The position numbers and the translations under genes were made by a program. From CADCTB01 sp963768975 (GTDB lineage: Bacteria > Actinomycetota > Acidimicrobiia > Acidimicrobiales > AC-14): DNA of 64,000 nt. The DNA is taken from positions 1-64,000 of the forward strand of contig CAVYKB010000004.1 of the NCBI GenBank assembly GCA_963768975.1, written 5' to 3'. Positions 48,235 to 58,112 of the stretch are shown piece after piece; the first letter of the stretch is position 1; each line of letters begins with the position of its first letter. The notes below the pieces were generated by a model. It was not told the DNA's origin and made no database searches. It saw only the letters and a program-made list of their open reading frames with translations.

Positions 48235-51200
48235 ATGTTTCTCCGGTCGCTGACCCTCAAGGGGTTCAAGTCCTTCGCGGACCCCACGACGCTGGAGCTG
48301 GAGCGGGGGCTGACCGCAGTCGTCGGCCCCAACGGGAGCGGCAAGTCCAACATCGTCGACGCCGTGGCGTGGGTGCTCGGCGCCCAGGGGCCCCGCTCGG
48401 TGCGGTCCACCCGCATGGACGACGTGATCTTCGCCGGCACCGGCCGGCGCTCGGCGCTGGGCCGGGCCGAGGTCACCCTCACCATCGACAATACCGCCGG
48501 CCTCCTGCCGATCGGCCTGAGCGAGGTGACGATCACCCGCACGCTCTTCCGGACCTCCGGCGAGAGCGAATACGCCGTCAACGGCGCGCCGTGCCGCCTG
48601 CTCGACGTGCAGGAGCTGCTCTCGGACACCGGGGTCGGCCGCCAGCAGCACGTCATCGTCAGCCAGGGCAACCTCGACACGGTCCTCGACGCCCGGCCCG
48701 AGGACCGCCGGCTCATCATCGAGGAGGCGGCCGGCATCCTGAAGTTCCGCCGGCGCAAGGAGAAGGCCGAGCGCCGGCTGGAGGCCACCGAGGCCAACCT
48801 CGTCCGCCTCGCCGACCTGAACCGGGAGGTCGGCCGCCAGCTCAAGCCGCTGGAGCGCCAGGCCGACGCCGCCCGACGCCACGACGACCTGGCCGCTGAG
48901 CTGCGGGCCCTGCGCCTGTACCTCGCCGGCCGGGAGCTGGCGACGCTGGCCGCCCGCCGGCATGCGGCGGCCGGCGCCCGCACCCAGCTCGCCGTCGACG
49001 AGGCCGCCATCCGCACCGAGCTGCGGGGCCTCGACTCGTCGGTAGCCGCAGCCGAGGCCTGGGTTGCATCCGCCGGCGGCACCGGGTTGGGCGACGCCGT
49101 GGGCCGGCTCGAGGCGCTGCGCGAGCGGGCGCGGGGCCTGGCCGCCGTCCTGGCCGAGCGCCAGCGGTCGATCGGGCGCGACCGGGCCACAGCAGTCGAC
49201 ACCAACCTCGTCTCGGCCCTCGAGTCCGAAGCCGCCCGCCTGGCCGCCGAACTGGCCGAGGTCACCACCGAGGCCGAGGAGCTGAAGCCCCAGCGGGCCG
49301 AGCTGGCCGAGGCCGAGGCCGCCGTCGCCCGGGAGCTCGACGGGCTGGCGGTGCCCCAGGCTCGCCCCGACCGCGCCGCTGAGGCGCGGGGCGAGCTGGC
49401 CGCGGTGCGGGCCGGCGCCGAGCGGGGCCGGGCCGAGATGGCCCGCCTGGAGACGCGCCTTGTCGCCCTGGAGGCTCAGGCTGCCGAGTTCGACGACCAG
49501 GCCACCCGGCGCAGGGCCGAGGCCGACGGCGTCACCGTCGCCGAGCGCGAGGCGGTGGCCGAGGCTGAGGAGGCCGAGGCGGCACGGGCCGCCGCCGTGT
49601 CGCAGATGGAGTCGGTCCGAGCCGAGGCTCGGGAGACGGCGTCGGCGGAGCGGGTGTGGACCGCCCGCGCCGAGGCGCTGGCCATGGCCCTGGCGTCCTC
49701 GGCCGGCTCGGCCGCGGCGGACCAGCTAGCAGGGGAGTCCGGCGTGCTCGGCACGCTGGCCGCGCTGGTCGAGGTCGACAAGGGCTGGGAGGACGCGTGG
49801 GCGGCGGCGGCCGCCGAACTGGCCCACACGGTGGTGGTCGACGGCGTGGGCGCCGCCCGCCAGGTGCTGGCCGGCCTCGACGACGCCGGCGTCCTCGCCC
49901 TCGGCGCGCCGGCGCCGCCAGCACCGGGCCTGCCCGCCGGCTGCCCGGGCGAGCCCCTGCGGGCCCACGTCCGGTCGTCGCACGCCGGCGTCGAGCGGGC
50001 GCTCGACGCGCTTCTGGCCGGCGCCGTCGTCGTCCCAGGCGGGTGGGCCGAGGCGCTCGACGCCAGCCTGGCCTACCCCGAGGTCATCGCCCTGACCCGG
50101 GCCGGCGACCGCTTCGGGGCCGCAGCGTGGCGACGGGGCAACACGGGCACGGCCGCGACTCGCGTCGCCCTCGACGAGGCCCGGGCCAAGTCGGAGGAAG
50201 CCACCGCCGCCGCCGCCACCACGGCTGGCCGCCTCGCCGAGATGTCGGCCGCTGGCGAGATCGCCACCGCGGCGGCCAAGGAGTCGGCGCAGCGGCGCGA
50301 CGTCGCCGTCCGGGCCGCCCGCACCGCCCGCGCCGACCTCGACCGGGCCATGACCCGCCGGCGGGAGTCCCTGGCCGAGGCCGAGGGCGTGCGGTCCCAC
50401 GTCGAGCAGCTGGCCCGCCGGCTGGCCCATGAAGAGTCCCGCACGGCGGAGCTGGCCGCGCTGCTCCCTGTCCTGGAAGCCGAGGACGCCGCCGGCGCTG
50501 AAGAGGTACGGCGCCTGGGCGCGGCCCGGGCCGAGGTCCAGGAGCGGATGTCGGGCCTGCGCAGCCGGCGGACCGGCCTTGATATGCGGGCCACCGCCCT
50601 GGAAGACCGCAGGGCGTACCTGGGCCGGCGCCTCAGCGAGGTGGAGGACCGCCTGGCCCGCCACGGCGCCGAACGGGAGGCGGCCGGCGCCCGCCGCCAG
50701 CAGATCGAGGTGCTCGCCATCCGCACCGGGTGGCTGGCCGGCCTGGTCGACGACCGCCTCGCCGTGCTGGAGGCCGAGCTGGTCGACGTCCGCGCCCGGC
50801 GCGAGCGCCAGGCCCAGGCCCTGGCCACGGCGATGGGGCGGCTCGAGGAGCTCCGCCGCCGGCGCCAGGACGCCGAGCGCCGGCTGGAGGAGGTCCGGGA
50901 GCGCTTCCGCCGGGCCGAGCTCGACGAGGCCGAGTCCCGCATGCGCCAGGAGGCGTCGATCGAGACCCTGCGCCGGGAATTGGACTGCGAGGCGGACGTC
51001 GCCATCGCCGCCGAGTGCCCGGAGCTCAAGGACGGCACCAGCCCGGCCAGCCGGGTCCGGGAGCTGGAGCGCGAGCTCCGGCTCATGGGCCCGGTCAACC
51101 CGCTGGCCCTGGAAGAGCTGGCCGCCCTCCAGGAGCGCCAGGCCTTTCTGGCCGCCCAGCTCGACGACGTCAAGGGCACCCGCCGCGAGCTCACCAAGGT

Positions 51201-51687
51201 CATCCGGGCGGTGGAGACCGAGATGGCTCAGCTGCTGGCTGCCGCCTACGCGGATGTCGCCGACCACTTCGTCCGCCTCTTCGAGACGCTCTTCCCTGGG
51301 GGCCAGGGCCGCCTGCGCCTGACCGACCCCGACAACCTGCTGGCGGCGGGCATCGAGGTGGAGGCCCGGCCGGCGGGCAAGAACGTCCGCAAGCTGTCGC
51401 TGCTCTCGGGCGGCGAGCGGTCGCTGGTCGCCCTGGCCTTCCTCTTCGCCGTGTTCCGCAGCCGGCCGTCGCCCTTCTACCTGCTCGACGAGGTCGAGGC
51501 CGCGCTGGACGACGTCAACCTCACCCGCTTCCTCGACCTGCTCGGCGAGTTCCGCCAGGAGGCCCAGCTGCTCGTCGTGACCCATCAGAAGCGGACCATG
51601 GAGGCGGCCGACTGCCTCTACGGGGTGACGATGCAGCCCGGCGGCTCATCCCGGGTCGTCAGCGAGCGAGTGGCGGCCAACCGGTAA
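48235..51687 (+). CDS. smc: Chromosome segregation protein SMC
   Basis: 1150 residues. N-terminal ATPase head with GPNGSGKSNIVDAVAWVLG (Walker A), coiled coil from about 165 to 480, a hinge near 495-640 (VLGTLAALVEVDKGWEDAWAAAAAELAHTVVV), return coiled coil, then the C-terminal head with LSGGERSLVALAFLFAVF (signature) and FYLLDEVEAALDDVN (Walker B). It condenses and segregates the chromosome with ScpA/ScpB, which are not in the window. TAGATT (48220-48225) lies 9 nt before the ATG, fitting a leaderless start. Confidence 0.97.
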   Translation: MFLRSLTLKGFKSFADPTTLELERGLTAVVGPNGSGKSNIVDAVAWVLGAQGPRSVRSTRMDDVIFAGTGRRSALGRAEVTLTIDNTAGLLPIGLSEVTITRTLFRTSGESEYAVNGAPCRLLDVQELLSDTGVGRQQHVIVSQGNLDTVLDARPEDRRLIIEEAAGILKFRRRKEKAERRLEATEANLVRLADLNREVGRQLKPLERQADAARRHDDLAAELRALRLYLAGRELATLAARRHAAAGARTQLAVDEAAIRTELRGLDSSVAAAEAWVASAGGTGLGDAVGRLEALRERARGLAAVLAERQRSIGRDRATAVDTNLVSALESEAARLAAELAEVTTEAEELKPQRAELAEAEAAVARELDGLAVPQARPDRAAEARGELAAVRAGAERGRAEMARLETRLVALEAQAAEFDDQATRRRAEADGVTVAEREAVAEAEEAEAARAAAVSQMESVRAEARETASAERVWTARAEALAMALASSAGSAAADQLAGESGVLGTLAALVEVDKGWEDAWAAAAAELAHTVVVDGVGAARQVLAGLDDAGVLALGAPAPPAPGLPAGCPGEPLRAHVRSSHAGVERALDALLAGAVVVPGGWAEALDASLAYPEVIALTRAGDRFGAAAWRRGNTGTAATRVALDEARAKSEEATAAAATTAGRLAEMSAAGEIATAAAKESAQRRDVAVRAARTARADLDRAMTRRRESLAEAEGVRSHVEQLARRLAHEESRTAELAALLPVLEAEDAAGAEEVRRLGAARAEVQERMSGLRSRRTGLDMRATALEDRRAYLGRRLSEVEDRLARHGAEREAAGARRQQIEVLAIRTGWLAGLVDDRLAVLEAELVDVRARRERQAQALATAMGRLEELRRRRQDAERRLEEVRERFRRAELDEAESRMRQEASIETLRRELDCEADVAIAAECPELKDGTSPASRVRELERELRLMGPVNPLALEELAALQERQAFLAAQLDDVKGTRRELTKVIRAVETEMAQLLAAAYADVADHFVRLFETLFPGGQGRLRLTDPDNLLAAGIEVEARPAGKNVRKLSLLSGGERSLVALAFLFAVFRSRPSPFYLLDEVEAALDDVNLTRFLDLLGEFRQEAQLLVVTHQKRTMEAADCLYGVTMQPGGSSRVVSERVAANR

Positions 51688-51696
51688 TCTGTGGAG

Positions 51697-52251
51697 ATGT
51701 CGGTTCGGCCCGCCATCCCGTGGACCTATGACGACTATGTCGACCTTCCCGATGACGGAAAGCGGTACGAGATCGTCGAGGGAGAGGTCTTCGTGACGCC
51801 GGCGCCGAACATCCACCACCAGGACATCGTCGGTTGGCTGTTCGTGACTTTGTACGAGCACGTCCGTCGCCACGGCGGCGGCCGGGTGTTCGTCGCGCCG
51901 GTTGACGCCGTGCTGTCCCCGACCAACGTCGTACAGCCCGACATCGTGTTCGTGGCCGACGCCGACAACGACCGGATCACGCCGGCCAATCTTCAGGGCC
52001 CTCCCACGCTGGCCGTCGAAGTGCTGTCAGAGGCGAGGCACGACCGGGTACGGAAGCGCCGGCTCTATGCCCGGTTTGGCGTGGCGGAGTACTGGATCGT
52101 CGATCCCGAGGGCGAGCGGGTGGAGGTGTACCGCCTCGATGGGCAGACGTACCCGACGCCCACACTGCTCGAGGCCGGCACCGCGCTGACCACCGGATTC
52201 CTTCCCGGCCTGTCGATCGACGTCGCCACGCTCCTCGCCGCCGGAACTTGA
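51697..52251 (+). CDS. Uma2-family (DUF820) restriction endonuclease-fold protein
   Basis: 184 residues. WTYDDYVDLPDDGKRYEIVEGEVFVTPAPNIHHQ at the start and the PD-(D/E)xK-like core VVQPDIVFV, PTLAVEVLSEARHDRVRKRRLYARFGVAEYWIVDPE mark a Uma2/DUF820 protein (PD, ExL and K/R catalytic positions). Such genes are often mobile and multicopy; biological role is unclear. It interrupts the smc-ftsY junction. TAATCT (51685-51690) lies 6 nt before ATG 51697; GTG 51691 is in frame. Confidence 0.88.
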   Translation: MSVRPAIPWTYDDYVDLPDDGKRYEIVEGEVFVTPAPNIHHQDIVGWLFVTLYEHVRRHGGGRVFVAPVDAVLSPTNVVQPDIVFVADADNDRITPANLQGPPTLAVEVLSEARHDRVRKRRLYARFGVAEYWIVDPEGERVEVYRLDGQTYPTPTLLEAGTALTTGFLPGLSIDVATLLAAGT

Positions 52252-52296
52252 ACGTCCGCCCTCGGGGGCCTTGCCAGGACCGGTAGCCTGGGACCC

Positions 52297-53505
52297 ATGG
52301 AGATCGTGCTCGGGCTGCTGGCCGTTCTGGTGGTCAGCGGCCTGGTGGCCGCCTTCATCGCCTCCCGCCCCCGCCGGCGTGACGCCGAGCTGGAGCCGCC
52401 TCCTGCCGCCCCGCTGCCGCCGCCCAAGGCGTCGGGGGCACCGCCGGCGCCCAAGAAGGAGAAGCCGAAGCGGCCGAGCATCCCGTCCGAGGAGGAGCTC
52501 GCCCGCCAGGCCGCCGAGGTCGTGGCCGAAGCCGAGGCCGTCCTCGCCGGCGCCCGTGAGGCGCCCGTTCCTGAGGCCGAGCCCGGCGAGGCGCCGCTGG
52601 CGGCGTCCAAACCCCGCTTCCGCGACCGCCTCGGCAAGGCGCGCGGCCTCCTCGCCGGCTACCTGGGGTCGGTCCGGTCCCGCACCAAGATCGACGACGA
52701 GACCTGGGAGGAGTTGGAAGAAGCCCTGATCCGGGCCGACGTGGGCATCACCGCCACCACCGCCCTTCTCGACCAGCTCCGGGCCCAGGTCAAGGCCGAG
52801 AACATCCAGACCTCCGAGCTGCTGGTCGACGCCCTCAAGGACAACCTCAAGAAGCGCCTCTCCATCGCCGACCGGTCCCTCCGCATCGAGCCCGGGATGC
52901 CCAACGTGTGGCTCTTCGTGGGCGTCAACGGCGTGGGCAAGACCACCACCATCGGCAAGGTCGGCCACCAGCAGGTCGGCGAGGGCCGCACGGTGATCAT
53001 GGCTGCCGGCGACACCTTCCGGGCTGCCGCCGCCGAGCAGCTGGAGCTGTGGTCGAAGCGGGTCGGGGCCCAACTGGTGCGGGGCAACGAAGGGGGCGAC
53101 CCCGGCGCAGTGGTGTTCGACGCCGTCGAGCGGGCCGCCGCCCGCCAAACCGACCTGGTCCTGGCCGACACCGCCGGCCGCCTCCACACCAAGGTCAACC
53201 TCATGGAGGAGCTGAAGAAGGTCCGCCGGGTGGCTGACAAGCCCCCGGGCAAGGTCACCGAGGTGCTGCTGGTCATCGACGCCACCACCGGCCAGAACGG
53301 CCTGGTCCAGGCCAAGCAGTTCACCGAAGCCGTCGAGGTCACGGGTGTGGTGCTTACCAAGCTCGACGGCACGGCCAAGGGCGGCATCGTCCTGGCCATC
53401 CAGAACGACCTGGGCATCCCCATCAAGCTGGTCGGCCTGGGCGAGACCGCCGACGACCTCGTCGCCTTCGACCCCGACGAGTTCATCGACGCGCTGTTTG
53501 CCTGA
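52297..53505 (+). CDS. ftsY: Signal recognition particle receptor FtsY
   Basis: 402 residues. An N-terminal membrane helix (IVLGLLAVLVVSGLVAAFIA), an Ala/Pro/Lys-rich linker to about 105, then the NG GTPase: GVNGVGKTTTIGKV (G1), AAGDTFRAAAAEQLELW (G2), ADTAGRLHTKVNLMEEL (G3), LTKLDGTAKGGIV (G4) and GLGETADDLVAFD. It docks SRP-ribosome complexes at the membrane and pairs with ffh downstream. TAGCCT (52284-52289) is 7 nt before the ATG. A conserved hairpin begins 6 nt after the stop. Confidence 0.96.
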   Translation: MEIVLGLLAVLVVSGLVAAFIASRPRRRDAELEPPPAAPLPPPKASGAPPAPKKEKPKRPSIPSEEELARQAAEVVAEAEAVLAGAREAPVPEAEPGEAPLAASKPRFRDRLGKARGLLAGYLGSVRSRTKIDDETWEELEEALIRADVGITATTALLDQLRAQVKAENIQTSELLVDALKDNLKKRLSIADRSLRIEPGMPNVWLFVGVNGVGKTTTIGKVGHQQVGEGRTVIMAAGDTFRAAAAEQLELWSKRVGAQLVRGNEGGDPGAVVFDAVERAAARQTDLVLADTAGRLHTKVNLMEELKKVRRVADKPPGKVTEVLLVIDATTGQNGLVQAKQFTEAVEVTGVVLTKLDGTAKGGIVLAIQNDLGIPIKLVGLGETADDLVAFDPDEFIDALFA

Positions 53506-53510
53506 GCGAA

Positions 53511-53553
53511 CTGGTTGCACTTCACCGCCGTATGCGCGGGTAGGTGCAACCAG
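53511..53553 (+). repeat. Conserved 3'-flanking hairpin, copy 3
   Basis: Perfect stem CTGGTTGCAC / GTGCAACCAG around TTCACCGCCGTATGCGCGGGTAG. The middle shares CGTATGCGC with copy 2 and the stem is identical to copy 1. It starts 6 nt after the ftsY stop and ends 40 nt before ffh, so it could separate the two transcripts. Confidence 0.8.
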
Positions 53554-53593
53554 ATCGGCCAGAGGGGCGGCGTCCAGTACCCTGGGCTGAGCC

Positions 53594-54931
<1,338 letters not shown>

Positions 54932-54946
54932 AGGAGAGAGAACACA

Positions 54947-55249
54947 GTGGCCGTCAAGCTCCGCCTGATGCGGATGGGTAAGAAGAAGCAGCCGACCTAC
55001 CGGCTCGTCGCCGCCGACGGGCGGTCGCCGCGCGACGGCCGGTTCATCGAGATCTTCGGGACCTACGACCCCCGCCAGGAGCCCTCGCTGATCAAGGTCG
55101 ACAACGACAAGGCCGTCGCCTGGCTCCAGAAGGGCGCCCAGCCCACCGACCGGGTCGAGCAGCTGCTGAAGATCTCCGGCGCCTGGGAGCAGTTCAAGCC
55201 CGGCACCGGCGGCTCGCCGGCGCCTGCGGCCGCCGACGCGTCTTCATGA
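54947..55249 (+). CDS. rpsP: 30S ribosomal protein S16
   Basis: 100 residues: AVKLRLMRMGKKKQPTYRLVAADGRSPRDGRFIEIFGTYDP is diagnostic. The C-terminal extension (TGGSPAPAAADASS) is a common actinobacterial variation. GTG start behind a purine-rich GAGGAGAGAG leader, so it uses an SD within the ffh transcript. Its end overlaps the KH gene by 4 nt. Confidence 0.97.
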   Translation: MAVKLRLMRMGKKKQPTYRLVAADGRSPRDGRFIEIFGTYDPRQEPSLIKVDNDKAVAWLQKGAQPTDRVEQLLKISGAWEQFKPGTGGSPAPAAADASS

Positions 55250-55542
55250 GCGACGTCGAGGTCGAATTGGACGACGACGACGTGGACGACGGCAACCGGC
55301 TGGAGGGCTCCGTCCCCCGCGCCGTGCTCGAGTACCTGGCCAAGGCCATCGTCGACGACCCCGACTCGGTGGTCGTCGAGGTCGAGGATGGCCGCACGAC
55401 GAGCCTGCGCCTCAACGTGTCGCCCGACGACATGGGCCGGGTTATCGGCCGGCGGGGCCGCACCGCCCAGGCCATCCGCACCGTGGTCCGTGCCGCCGCC
55501 GCCCGGGAGGGCATGGACGTACACGTGGACATCGTGGATTGA
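55246..55542 (+). CDS. khpA: KH-domain RNA-binding protein KhpA
   Basis: 98 residues, slightly longer than usual because of an acidic N-terminal stretch (SDVEVELDDDDVDDGN). The KH motif SPDDMGRVIGRRGRTAQAIRTVVRAAAAREGM contains the GxxG loop (GRRG). KhpA works with KhpB/Jag in RNA binding and cell elongation control. ATG overlaps the rpsP stop; the stop sits at the foot of a hairpin. Confidence 0.94.
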   Translation: MSDVEVELDDDDVDDGNRLEGSVPRAVLEYLAKAIVDDPDSVVVEVEDGRTTSLRLNVSPDDMGRVIGRRGRTAQAIRTVVRAAAAREGMDVHVDIVD

Positions 55543-55561
55543 CGTGAGCCAAGCTCACGTC
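55541..55561 (+). terminator. Hairpin after khpA
   Basis: GACGTGAGC / GCTCACGTC, a perfect 9-bp stem with a 3-nt loop, overlapping the khpA stop codon. No T-tract. It probably marks the end of the ffh-rpsP-khpA transcript. Confidence 0.6.
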
Positions 55562-55684
55562 AAGCGGAACTGCTCGGTCAGCCGCCTGCGGCGGCTCCGC
55601 TTGCCAGTTCCGGCGAACCAAGCTCGCTTCGCTCGACGGTTCGCCGGTGCGCCTACGGCGCAGAGCTAGGCCGTCCGCAGGACT
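55562..55684. repeat. Palindromic spacer before rimM
   Basis: 123 nt with no gene and further inverted repeats: AGCCGCCTGCGGCGGCT (about 55580-55596), GGCGAACC / GGTTCGCC (about 55611-55644) and GTGCGCCTACGGCGCA (about 55646-55661). The style matches the other hairpin-rich spacers. It splits rimM from khpA, which are usually adjacent. Confidence 0.55.
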
Positions 55685-56143
55685 GTGCTGGAAGTCGGCC
55701 GGATCGTCAAGGCGCATGGGATACGGGGGGAGGTCATCGTGGACCTCGTCACCAACCGGCCGGACCTGCGGCTGGCGCCCGGCTCGGTGCTCGCCACGAA
55801 CCGGGGCCCGCTCGAGGTGCTGACGGCCACACCCCACCAGGGCCGGTGGATCGTCGCCTTCCGCGGTGTCGAGGACCGGAACGCAGCGGAGACCTACCGG
55901 GGCCTGGTCCTGTCGGCGGAGCCCGTCGAGGGGGACGAGGACACCCTCTGGGTGCATGAGCTGATCGGCTCCGAGGTCTTCGACCTCGCCGGCCGCAGCC
56001 ACGGGCTGGTGGAGGCGGTCGAGTCCAATCCCGCATCCGACCTGCTCGTCCTGGCCGGCGACCGCCTCGTGCCGCTGGTGTTCGTGAAGTCCAAGCTGCC
56101 CGGCCGGGTCGTCATCGACCCGCCCCCCGGCCTGCTCGACTAG
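55685..56143 (+). CDS. rimM: Ribosome maturation factor RimM
   Basis: 152 residues. LEVGRIVKAHGIRGEVIVDLVTNRPDLRLAPGS and GRWIVAFRGVEDRNAAETYRGLVLSAEP form the N-terminal barrel; LWVHELIGSEVFDLAGRSHGLVEAVESNPASDLLVL and the PRC-like end VPLVFVKSKLPGRVVIDPPPGLLD complete it. It helps assemble the 30S head with S19. GTG start. The usual followers trmD and rplS are absent; the next gene is on the opposite strand. Confidence 0.93.
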   Translation: MLEVGRIVKAHGIRGEVIVDLVTNRPDLRLAPGSVLATNRGPLEVLTATPHQGRWIVAFRGVEDRNAAETYRGLVLSAEPVEGDEDTLWVHELIGSEVFDLAGRSHGLVEAVESNPASDLLVLAGDRLVPLVFVKSKLPGRVVIDPPPGLLD

Positions 56144-56178
56144 CCCGGGGAGAGGTGTCAATGACCCCGGGGCGCCCC

Positions 56179-57417
56179 CTACGGCGCCGTTGTCATCCGG
56201 ATGGCCGAGGGCAGGGGGATGGCGATGTCGGTCGAGGTGCCGAAGAACACCGGGGCGTTGGCCGCAACGAACCAGGCGCCGGTCGACGGCCGATAGACGG
56301 CGCGGTCGGTGGTGCCGTTGCCGTCGTAGTCACCCGGCTGCGGCCGGTCGGTCGACAGGCCCAGGAACTGGGTTGCCTGGTTCTGTACGTACCAGCCGCC
56401 GACCGACGGCCGGAAGATCGCCTTGTCGGTGGTGCCGTTGCCGTCATAGTCGCCGGGGACGGGGATGTCGCTGTTGAGGCCGAAGAAGACGGTGGCCTGG
56501 CCGCTGACGTACCAGCCGCCGACCGACGGGCGGAACACGGCGACGTCGGCGTCGCCGTCGCCGTCGTAGTCGCCCGGCACCGGGACGTCCCCGTTCAGGC
56601 CCTGGAAGACGGTGGGCCCGTTTCGGATGTACCAGCCACCGACCGAGGGCCGGAAGATGGCGATGTCGCAGTCGCCGTCGCCGTCGTAGTCGGCGGGAAC
56701 GGGGATGTCGCCGGTGAAGCCGAAGAAGACCGTGGCCTGGCCGTCGATGAACCAGCCGCCGACCGACGGCCGGAACACGGCCGCGTCGACGTTGCCGTCC
56801 CCGTCGTAGTCGCACGCCACCGGGATGTCTCCGGCCTGACCGAGGAACACGGTGGGCTGGTTGCGGATCAGCCACTGCCCGTCCCGGTACACCGAGATGT
56901 CGGTGGTCCCGTTCCCGTCGAAGTCGGCGGGCACGTCGGTGCCGGCGTTGCCGCCGCCGGCGAAGGACAGCGTATGCCAGGACAGGAAGTTCCCGGTGGT
57001 GGAAACGGCTTGGACGTAGCACTGGGTTTCGGGGGTGTTGCAGTCGATGGTGGCGCCGCTGCCCGCCTCGGCGAAGGTGCGGCTCACGGTGACCGAAGTG
57101 GTGAAGGTGCCGGCGCCGTTGCTCTCGAAGTTGCCGAGGACGCCGGAGAGGGCGGTGGTGCCGTTGGGCAGTTCCGCCGCCTGCACGATGAGGCCGGCGA
57201 CGCCGACGCCATTGCTGGCGAACCCGGCACCCGTGACGGTGATCAGCTGCGAAGCGGGGAGGTTCTGCCCGTCACTCGGGGCGACCTCTACGGTGACGCC
57301 GGGCTGGTCGGCGGATTGCGGCGTGGCGAGGGCGACGCCCCCGCCGGTCACCGCCAAGGCGATAATCAGCGCGAGCCCTGCTCTTCTGCGGCGTACGAGG
57401 CGATTCATGGGGGCCAT
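56179..57417 (-). CDS. Secreted FG-GAP/VCBS-repeat beta-propeller protein
   Basis: 412 residues. Signal peptide (RRRRAGLALIIALAVTGGGVALA), an Ig-like region of about 150 residues, then six repeats of about 41 residues built on DYDGDGxxDxAVFRPSVGGWYV and ATVFFGLxxDIPVPG. The DxDGDGxxD loops should bind calcium. A paralog with the same blades and the same ending (LPLPSA) lies at 62572. Probable extracellular or surface protein of unknown ligand. ATG 57417 or 57408 fits the signal peptide. Confidence 0.85.
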   Translation of the reverse strand: MAPMNRLVRRRRAGLALIIALAVTGGGVALATPQSADQPGVTVEVAPSDGQNLPASQLITVTGAGFASNGVGVAGLIVQAAELPNGTTALSGVLGNFESNGAGTFTTSVTVSRTFAEAGSGATIDCNTPETQCYVQAVSTTGNFLSWHTLSFAGGGNAGTDVPADFDGNGTTDISVYRDGQWLIRNQPTVFLGQAGDIPVACDYDGDGNVDAAVFRPSVGGWFIDGQATVFFGFTGDIPVPADYDGDGDCDIAIFRPSVGGWYIRNGPTVFQGLNGDVPVPGDYDGDGDADVAVFRPSVGGWYVSGQATVFFGLNSDIPVPGDYDGNGTTDKAIFRPSVGGWYVQNQATQFLGLSTDRPQPGDYDGNGTTDRAVYRPSTGAWFVAANAPVFFGTSTDIAIPLPSAIRMTTAP

Positions 57418-57488
57418 TCTGACCGTTGCCGCACCCTCTTGCACAGGAATGCCGCAGTTCAGGTCCGTTCTCGCCTGCGGCGAGGGAC

Positions 57489-58112
57489 TCAGTGGCCCCG
57501 TCGGGCCCATTCTTCTATGTGCGCCGATTCGGCTCCGATCGAGGTCGAATCGCCGTGGCCGGTGTGGACCACGGTGTCGGGCGGCATGTACAGGAACAGC
57601 CGGCGCAGCGACTCGATGATCGTCGGGAAGTCCGAGTAGGACCGCCCGGTGGCGCCGGGGCCGCCCTGGAAGAGCGTGTCGCCGCTGAACAGCACGCCCG
57701 TCTCACCCAGGTGGAGGCACACGCCACCCGGCGAGTGGCCGGGCGTGTGCCAGACCTGGAGCAGGGTTCCGCCCATCTGGAGCACATCCCCGTGGGCCAG
57801 CTCGATCTCGGGCCCCCGGCCGGGGTGCACGACGTCCCAGAGCATGCGGTCGGCCGGGTGGAGGGCGATGGGGGCGCCGGTGGCCTCGGCCACCTCCACC
57901 GCGGCGTTGATGTGGTCGTTGTGGCCGTGGGTGCACACGATGCCGTCAAGCCGGCGGTCGCCGACGGCCTCGATGATGGCGCCGGCGTCGTGGGGGGCGT
58001 CGATGACGACCACCCGCTCGTCGTTGCCGACGAGCCAGACGTTGTTGTCGACCTCGTAGTCCTTCCCGTCGAGGGTGAAGATGCCCGACGTGACAACTCT
58101 GTCGACTCTCAC
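57489..58112 (-). CDS. Metallo-beta-lactamase-fold hydrolase, glyoxalase II-like
   Basis: 207 residues. The zinc motif is intact: THGHNDHINAA (HxHxDH), then HTPGHSPGGVCLHL, FSGDTLFQGGPGATGRS and VHTGHGDSTSIG. The beginning VDRVVTSGIFTLDGKDYEVDNNVWLVGNDERVVVIDAPHD is typical for actinobacterial hydroxyacylglutathione-hydrolase-like enzymes. GTG 58112 is chosen because the codons upstream in this frame encode the C-terminus of the reductase gene; the frame is open to 58331 only because of an indel. Confidence 0.88.
   Translation of the reverse strand: MRVDRVVTSGIFTLDGKDYEVDNNVWLVGNDERVVVIDAPHDAGAIIEAVGDRRLDGIVCTHGHNDHINAAVEVAEATGAPIALHPADRMLWDVVHPGRGPEIELAHGDVLQMGGTLLQVWHTPGHSPGGVCLHLGETGVLFSGDTLFQGGPGATGRSYSDFPTIIESLRRLFLYMPPDTVVHTGHGDSTSIGAESAHIEEWARRGH

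Noticed and set aside
56155..57639. 494-codon + strand frame with a regular repeat pattern
   Set aside because: The regularity is the antisense image of the FG-GAP blades in the minus-strand gene.
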